Below, in pieces: positions 6,619 to 10,661 of a stretch of DNA of 10,661 nucleotides. Source of the stretch: Saprospirales bacterium (GTDB lineage: Bacteria; Bacteroidota; Bacteroidia; Chitinophagales; Saprospiraceae); assembly GCA_003448025.1 (NCBI GenBank), contig DLXL01000628.1, positions 1-10,661 on the forward strand, read 5' to 3'. A model generated the notes under the pieces. The model was not told where the DNA came from and searched no databases. It was given only the letters and a program-made list of their open reading frames with translations. The translations under genes and the position numbers were made by a program. Every line of letters begins with the position of its first letter. Position 1 is the first letter of the stretch.

Positions 6619-7869
6619 TCAAAGCAGGGCAATCGGTTTCATAAAAGGCTTATCATCTTTTAGCATTTCCGGTGTCAGTGACGGAATGATTTTTTCGGCT
6701 TTGTCCAGCAGATAAACCATAAAACTTCGCATCAGCATCAACCCGAAGGGCATGCGTTCCACTACTACCGCATACAGGCTTACCGGCCGGAAGGGCACAT
6801 CGCCAATGCCGTCGTGGTTCAGATCGTAGCCTTCGTAACGATCCCAATAGTTGCTTTCAAAAGAGTTAAGCACCAGAGAGCCGTTGGTGGAAACATCAAA
6901 GGTGTTGCCGAAAAAGTTGTTTTGTCGGACTATATTGGCATCGCAGCTGGCTTGAACGCGGAGTGCCCATCCATTTTCACGAAATTGATTTTGTTCCAGG
7001 GTAATCCTGCTGGCGCCTTCCATATAAACACCGGCTGAATTGTGTTCAAAGATGTTTTTCCAGATATGGCTGTCGGAGATATCCTTGAGTAATAGCCCGT
7101 AGGCGCTGCTTCCCCAATTATATCCAAATTCGTTTTCCGTCATTTTTACCTGGCGGGAATACATGACTGCCACCCCTGCGCCATTATGATGGAAACGGTT
7201 GTGGTGGTAATGGTCGTTGTGGGAAAACATGAAATGCAGGCCGTATCGCAGGTTGTATTCGCTGTGGTTGTAGCGAATCTCCGAGTCCGTTACAAACTCA
7301 AAGTAGATGCCATCACGCTGTCCGGTTAAATGGTTTTCCTCCACAACAGCCCGGGCACATTTCCATAAATGAATGCCGTTGCCGCTGTTTTGCTCTTCTT
7401 TGATGATACCACTAACCGAGTTTTTTGAAACCAGGCAGTCATTCGTATTGGACAAATAAATACCAAAGGTGCAGTCCAACACCTTGTTGCCAATGATGCG
7501 AACCCGGTCGGAAGAGAGCACTTTGATACCGGCCAGGTCAATGGTACTCAGTTGTCCGCTGTTGCGGATTTCCAAACCCTGAATGAGCACATCCGAGGCA
7601 TTAACTGTGATGATTTCACAGTTGTGCAGCCCGTCGAGAATGGGGTATCCAATACCAATCAGGGCAATCGGCTTGTTGATGGCAATGTTTCCTTCTGAAT
7701 AAAGGCCCTCATGAATCCATACGGTATCGCCGGGCTGCGCTTGCTCAACAGCGGTGAGGATGCTGGAATAGGCTAAACCTTTTCCTACATGCAGACCGCT
7801 GGCGGCAGACAGCCCGACGCCAAACAGTAAAACCAAAACCCCTATGGTTAAGCATCGTGTCATGAGCAT
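6619..7869 (-). CDS. nosD: NosD, periplasmic copper-handling beta-helix protein
   Basis: Periplasmic part of the NosDFY machine that receives copper from NosL and matures the CuZ site of NosZ. From ATG 7867-7869 it has 416 residues: a signal peptide (about 1-24), then repeated N/G-rich coils of a right-handed parallel beta-helix (about 45-340, NosD/CASH type), then the conserved C-terminal block NYWDRYEGYDLNHDGIGDVP (340-358) with a D-x-N-x-D calcium-loop pattern (D349, N351, D353). A histidine cluster lies at 212-228 (RYGLHFMFSHNDHYHHN region). The open frame continues to 7950, but that adds MARKKKKKKK and more, overlaps the 3' end of the upstream haem-protein gene, and would bury the signal peptide; an alternative start is ATG 7863. 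It follows the haem-protein gene by 46 bp. Confidence 0.93.
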   Translation of the reverse strand: MLMTRCLTIGVLVLLFGVGLSAASGLHVGKGLAYSSILTAVEQAQPGDTVWIHEGLYSEGNIAINKPIALIGIGYPILDGLHNCEIITVNASDVLIQGLEIRNSGQLSTIDLAGIKVLSSDRVRIIGNKVLDCTFGIYLSNTNDCLVSKNSVSGIIKEEQNSGNGIHLWKCARAVVEENHLTGQRDGIYFEFVTDSEIRYNHSEYNLRYGLHFMFSHNDHYHHNRFHHNGAGVAVMYSRQVKMTENEFGYNWGSSAYGLLLKDISDSHIWKNIFEHNSAGVYMEGASRITLEQNQFRENGWALRVQASCDANIVRQNNFFGNTFDVSTNGSLVLNSFESNYWDRYEGYDLNHDGIGDVPFRPVSLYAVVVERMPFGLMLMRSFMVYLLDKAEKIIPSLTPEMLKDDKPFMKPIALL

Positions 7870-7915
7870 CCGATCATTGTATACCCGGAGCCAGACAAGA
7901 CGCTCTGGGTATTGA

Positions 7916-8398
7916 TTAATCTTCTTCTTTTTCTTTTTCTTCCGGGCCATTTGCCGGGTTTCCTCCCTGGTTGCCGGCCCATTGGATCAGTGCATTTTTT
8001 TGTGCACTGCTTAATTTGGCTTTGGGGTGTGGCCAGGTGTAGCTGTCAAGCGGCATTTCGTTTTCCTGAATTACTTCGGAAATTTCCTCCATGATTTTAG
8101 CCTGATCGTCTGCAGGCAGTAATCCATACGTAGAGAAATTCAGGTGTTCTCTGCCTTCCCTGATGTGTGAGGATAGCCACCAGGAAACCGGGGCAATCTG
8201 GCTGTACCAGGGGTAAACCGTTTCATTGGAGTGGCAATCGTAACACGCAACTTTCAACAGCCCTTTAATCTCTTCCGGGGGATTGGTTACTGTACGAAAA
8301 TCCACTTGAGCATCCGTTGCAGGATTTGTTTGATTGGGGCGAATGAATTGGATCAGGATGAATAACACTGCTAATCCACCAATGACTTTTTTCAACAT
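7916..8398 (-). CDS. Membrane-anchored haem-binding protein, CxxCH (Haem_bd family)
   Basis: The 160-residue product has an N-terminal membrane anchor or uncleaved signal (about 5-19), then a haem-binding domain: CYDCH (C52, C55, H56) for covalent c-type haem, the family block YPWYSQIAPVSWWLSSHI (62-79), and NEMP (M115), a likely sixth haem ligand. These features fit the Haem_bd family (PF14376) common in Bacteroidota. The tail (GGNPANGPEEKEKEED) is acidic and low-complexity. It stands between the NosL fusion and nosD on the same strand, so it could carry electrons toward NosZ or sense redox state; this is inference. Family members also occur alone far from nos genes, so a specific nos role is not established. 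Confidence 0.87.
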   Translation of the reverse strand: MLKKVIGGLAVLFILIQFIRPNQTNPATDAQVDFRTVTNPPEEIKGLLKVACYDCHSNETVYPWYSQIAPVSWWLSSHIREGREHLNFSTYGLLPADDQAKIMEEISEVIQENEMPLDSYTWPHPKAKLSSAQKNALIQWAGNQGGNPANGPEEKEKEED

Positions 8399-8402
8399 AT
8401 TG

Positions 8403-8439
8403 CAAAGTTTTATTGCGGTTAAAACGCGCTAAAACTTTG
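8403..8439. promoter_or_regulatory. Perfect 10-bp inverted repeat just upstream of the haem-protein start
   Basis: CAAAGTTTTA (8403-8412) and TAAAACTTTG (8430-8439) are perfect inverted arms with a 17-bp spacer, in which GCG (8415-8417) and CGC (8425-8427) can also pair. In the transcript the structure would end 4 nt before the AUG at 8398, where it could block initiation; as DNA it could be an operator. The inner arm contains AAACTTTG on the minus strand, one base off a TAnnTTTG -7 box. There is no T-run, so it is not a standard terminator. Confidence 0.6.
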
Positions 8440-8485
8440 TTTTGGGGTCCGGATTTGGGTGATATTGCTCACCAGCATACCTGAT

Positions 8486-9508
8486 TCAAAACCCCGCTTT
8501 TACTTCCTGCCAGTTCATTTCCCCGCCCCCGAATAACTCGCATTTAAAGGCGTTTCGGTGCGCCTGGTCTGTAAAACAGGCAATGTCGGCACGCATGGGG
8601 CTTTTCAAAGCTTCGTTGCTCAGGAAAAATCCCTGCTGTACATCAATCAGTTGGCCAGTTTTAAAATCTGTTGCCAGTGTAAAGGCGGTGTTTTCAGGTG
8701 TTACCTCTCCCGTTTTCAGGAAATTGACCAAACAGTTCAGATCATCGAACTTGTATACTTTCCCTTTTTGAGTCACCAGTTCTGCACCATACCGTTTGTC
8801 GGTCAGGGTCATTTTGCAGAAAAAGCAATTGTCTTCTCCGTATCGAATGGGTTCAGGAGCAGGAGTGCAGGCCGTAAAAGTGGTTGCTGTAAACACTGCT
8901 ATAACCACTGCTGTGAGCCCGGTACGGGATCGCTGGATTTTCCGGTTTTTGAAAAATTCCCACCACCAGAGTACGGTCGCCAGCAAACAAGCCACAATGA
9001 TGATCCAGGCGCCGGTGTCCGGACCGGAATACGAGGTAAAATTGAGCAGGTTTTTATAGCCAATTAATGGCGGTTGATATGACATGTCGGGAACCTTGAT
9101 GGCTGCATTTGGATCCAGGTTATGGCCATAATCATAGCCCCAGGACCAGAAATCATATAAAGCCGCAAACCCGTACACATAAGATAGCAAGGTGAAAAAG
9201 AACAGAATACGTCCGCTGCCGAACACCGCCGCAGCCAGTCCAACCAGCATCAGAAACCCGATCAGCCAACCGATGTATCCAAATTCCGGGAACATCTCCA
9301 CACTAATATGTTTCATCCCGATGTAGTGATTCAACCCGTTGATAATATCGATACTGCCACTCAGGTTGTTGTGCCAGATTTTCATTTCCAGCCCCTCCGG
9401 ATATTGGGGCGCCCAGAGCATGATCTGCCAAAGCGGGACAAAAAAAGTTGCGATCAGCGACAGACTTGCCACCCCAAGGATGAGTCGGGTTGTGTTACTT
9501 AATTTCAT
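8486..9508 (-). CDS. nosL: Fusion of a nos-associated membrane protein with NosL copper chaperone
   Basis: One uninterrupted 340-residue frame holds two parts. Residues 1-190 form a membrane protein with segments near 8-30, 77-97, 100-120 and 166-183 and an outside loop rich in possible metal ligands (APQYPEGL 33-40; LNHYIGMKHI 59-68). I recall similar sequences as separate proteins beside nosL in Bacteroidota; their function is unknown. Residues 197-340 are NosL, which binds Cu(I) and passes it to NosD: hydrophobic stretch 198-213, lipobox-like TFTAC (C214), then DNCFFCKM (C228, C231, M233), YKFDDLNCL (252-260) and SPMRADIACF (303-312). The lipobox of a free NosL has thus become internal. 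No ATG lies between residues 143 and 232, so a separate NosL start is unlikely. It follows nosZ after a 175-bp repeat-containing gap. Confidence 0.9.
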   Translation of the reverse strand: MKLSNTTRLILGVASLSLIATFFVPLWQIMLWAPQYPEGLEMKIWHNNLSGSIDIINGLNHYIGMKHISVEMFPEFGYIGWLIGFLMLVGLAAAVFGSGRILFFFTLLSYVYGFAALYDFWSWGYDYGHNLDPNAAIKVPDMSYQPPLIGYKNLLNFTSYSGPDTGAWIIIVACLLATVLWWWEFFKNRKIQRSRTGLTAVVIAVFTATTFTACTPAPEPIRYGEDNCFFCKMTLTDKRYGAELVTQKGKVYKFDDLNCLVNFLKTGEVTPENTAFTLATDFKTGQLIDVQQGFFLSNEALKSPMRADIACFTDQAHRNAFKCELFGGGEMNWQEVKAGF

Positions 9509-9520
9509 GTGAGAGAGTAT

Positions 9521-9552
9521 TTCGGTGTTTTGGTGCTTCAGTGTTTCGGTTG
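9521..9552. repeat. Four-unit 8-bp tandem repeat upstream of the NosL fusion gene
   Basis: TTCGGTGT, TTTGGTGC, TTCAGTGT and TTCGGTTG follow each other without gaps, each a variant of one octamer. On the nosL-coding strand the array reads as variants of ACACCGAA and lies 12 bp before the start codon, a position like that of the heptamer array before nosF. Confidence 0.75.
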
Positions 9553-9614
9553 GAATACCACAGAGTAGTGAGGGTATTTAAGAGCCATTTATTGACCTGA
9601 GAAGCACAAGGGTA

Positions 9615-9670
9615 GTTGTGTGTAGTTTCTGACAGTAGCACTAACTGACCGGCAATAAACTACACACAAC
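9615..9670. repeat. Perfect 14-bp inverted repeat after the nosZ stop codon
   Basis: GTTGTGTGTAGTTT (9615-9628) and AAACTACACACAAC (9657-9670) are exact inverted arms around a 28-nt loop. It begins 13 nt downstream of the nosZ stop in the nosZ transcript. A T-run is missing, so it is not a canonical intrinsic terminator. A hairpin here could protect the nosZ message from 3' decay or lower read-through into the downstream nos genes (inference). The rest of the 9509-9683 gap holds only the octamer array and a weak 6-bp repeat (AATACC 9554-9559, GGTATT 9573-9578). Confidence 0.8.
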
Positions 9671-9683
9671 ATCTGATTTACCC

Positions 9684-10661
9684 TTATTTAGACGTTCCGG
9701 TTGGTTCAGCTTTATTGCCTGTGCTAAAGCTCAACGGAACATTTGATCCACGGGGTGAAACCCTGACGTATCCCTGCATTTCCTGGTGCAGAGCAGAGCA
9801 GAAGTCGGTACAGTAGATAGGGAATACGCCCACACGATCCGGAACCCATTTGAGGGTGGAAGTTTCGCCAGGCATGATCAGGATTTCTGCATTGTTGGCG
9901 CCTTTTACAGCAAAACCGTGCGGTACGTCCCAGTCCTGTTCCAGGTTGGTTACGTGGAAGTAGACCTCATCGCCCATCTTAACGCCTTCAATGTTATCCG
10001 GAGTAAAGTGGGAGCGAATGGACGTCATTACCACGTGTACTTTATTGCCTTCGCGGAAAACCTTGGCCTCTTTCTCACCCTTTGCTACGTATGGGTGGGT
10101 GTTTTCTTCAATTTTGAAGAATTTGACGGATTTAGGCTGCACTAAACTGGCAGGAATGGCTTCTGCATAGTGTGGCTCACCAGTGGTTGGGAAGTCCAGA
10201 AGCAGCTTCATTTTGTCTCCGCTGATGTCGTACAATTGGGCAGATTGAGTCAACTCCGGCCCTGTTGGCAGGTATCGGTCTTTGGTGATTTTGTTATAGG
10301 CGATCACGTATTTGCCATGCGGTTTTTTCGTTGGACCACCAGGGATACAAAGGTGACCAATAGAATAATACGTTGGTACGCGGTCTACCACTTCCAGTTT
10401 TTCAATGTTCCACTTAACAATTTCTGATGAAACGAAGAAGGAGGTATATGCGAAGCCTTTGCCGTCAAATTCTGTGTGCAATGGGCCCAGGCCTGGTTTT
10501 TTTACCTCTCCATGCAATACTGCATCATATTTCAATACTGGAATGCCGTCGAATTCGGTTTCAAAATTCTTATCGGCGATGGCCTTTTGAATTTTACTGA
10601 AAGAGAAAACGGGGATAACTGCTGCCAGTTTGCCTGACCCACAGATGTATTCGCCGGTTGG
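9684..10661 (-). CDS. nosZ: Nitrous-oxide reductase NosZ, C-terminal part (5' end beyond the window)
   Basis: Catalyses reduction of N2O to N2 outside the cytoplasmic membrane. The frame is open to the window edge, giving the last 325 residues. The fragment begins PTGEYICGSGKL, inside the beta-propeller, so roughly the first half of the protein and its signal peptide are missing. Seen in fragment numbering: CuZ histidines H62 (GPLHTEFD) and H115 (KPHGKY); the cupredoxin CuA domain about 205-302 with H248 (VPHGF), C284, C288, H292 and M295 in YCTDFCSALHQEM. All CuA ligands visible here are intact. The residue whose backbone carbonyl binds CuA, tryptophan in classical denitrifier NosZ (CxWFC), is aspartate (D286). 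I assign clade II from the phylum-like setting and neighbours; the signal peptide that would settle it is outside. A TTG at 10533-10535 is an internal leucine, not a start. Confidence 0.96.
   Translation of the reverse strand, partial: PTGEYICGSGKLAAVIPVFSFSKIQKAIADKNFETEFDGIPVLKYDAVLHGEVKKPGLGPLHTEFDGKGFAYTSFFVSSEIVKWNIEKLEVVDRVPTYYSIGHLCIPGGPTKKPHGKYVIAYNKITKDRYLPTGPELTQSAQLYDISGDKMKLLLDFPTTGEPHYAEAIPASLVQPKSVKFFKIEENTHPYVAKGEKEAKVFREGNKVHVVMTSIRSHFTPDNIEGVKMGDEVYFHVTNLEQDWDVPHGFAVKGANNAEILIMPGETSTLKWVPDRVGVFPIYCTDFCSALHQEMQGYVRVSPRGSNVPLSFSTGNKAEPTGTSK

Noticed and set aside
6612..6628. CCTGC/GCAGG hairpin at the nosD stop as a terminator
   Set aside because: The stem is only 5 bp and no T-run follows on either strand; the fasciclin gene starts 40 bp later.
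7919..7941. Homopurine/homopyrimidine tract as a special DNA structure
   Set aside because: It simply encodes the Glu/Lys-rich tail of the haem protein; nothing further supports a structural role.
7870..7950. N-terminal extension of nosD beginning with a run of lysines
   Set aside because: It overlaps the 3' end of the haem-protein gene and would place the signal peptide 27 residues inside the protein.
10533..10535. TTG as the start of nosZ
   Set aside because: The frame continues upstream to the window edge with clear NosZ sequence (PTGEYICGSGKL).

Overview
The window looks like a chromosomal segment of a member of the Bacteroidota that reduces nitrous oxide. Three things point there. No gene has a clear Shine-Dalgarno sequence. 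Two intergenic regions carry TAnnTTTG elements, the -7 promoter consensus of this phylum. The nos genes are of the type and order expected for Bacteroidota (clade II) N2O reducers. The species cannot be named from the sequence.

Layout. Positions 94-4349 are on the + strand: ric, an iron-sulfur repair di-iron protein with hemerythrin-like domains; a secreted four-domain GH20 beta-N-acetylhexosaminidase of the chitobiase type; and a CorA-type divalent cation channel. Positions 4355-10661 are all on the - strand and form a nos (N2O reductase) cluster. Read in the direction of transcription (right to left) it contains the C-terminal 325 residues of nosZ, cut by the right window edge; a membrane protein fused to NosL; a membrane-anchored c-type haem protein of the Haem_bd type; nosD; a fasciclin lipoprotein; nosF; and nosY. 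The two halves converge at 4350-4354, where the corA and nosY stop codons are only 5 bp apart.

How the genes work together. NosZ reduces N2O to N2 outside the cytoplasmic membrane with CuA and CuZ centres; the CuA ligands and two CuZ histidines lie in the window. NosL is the copper-binding lipoprotein that feeds NosD. NosD (periplasmic beta-helix) with the NosF ATPase and NosY permease forms the machine that matures the Cu-S cluster. The haem protein could carry electrons or sense redox state. The fasciclin protein lies between nosD and nosF, and its role there is unknown. Ric repairs Fe-S clusters after nitric oxide or oxidative damage, so it fits a nitrogen-oxide neighbourhood. The hexosaminidase and CorA have no evident link.

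Points of interest are the NosL fusion with an internal lipobox; the fasciclin insertion and a composite repeat element that together split nosD from nosFY; three short-period tandem arrays (7, 8 and 15 bp) in nos intergenic gaps; perfect inverted repeats of 14 bp and 10 bp between nos genes; a dyad over the likely corA promoter; and a ric reading frame whose conserved N-terminus extends upstream of the only ATG. No RNA gene, insertion sequence, CRISPR array or phage gene was found.
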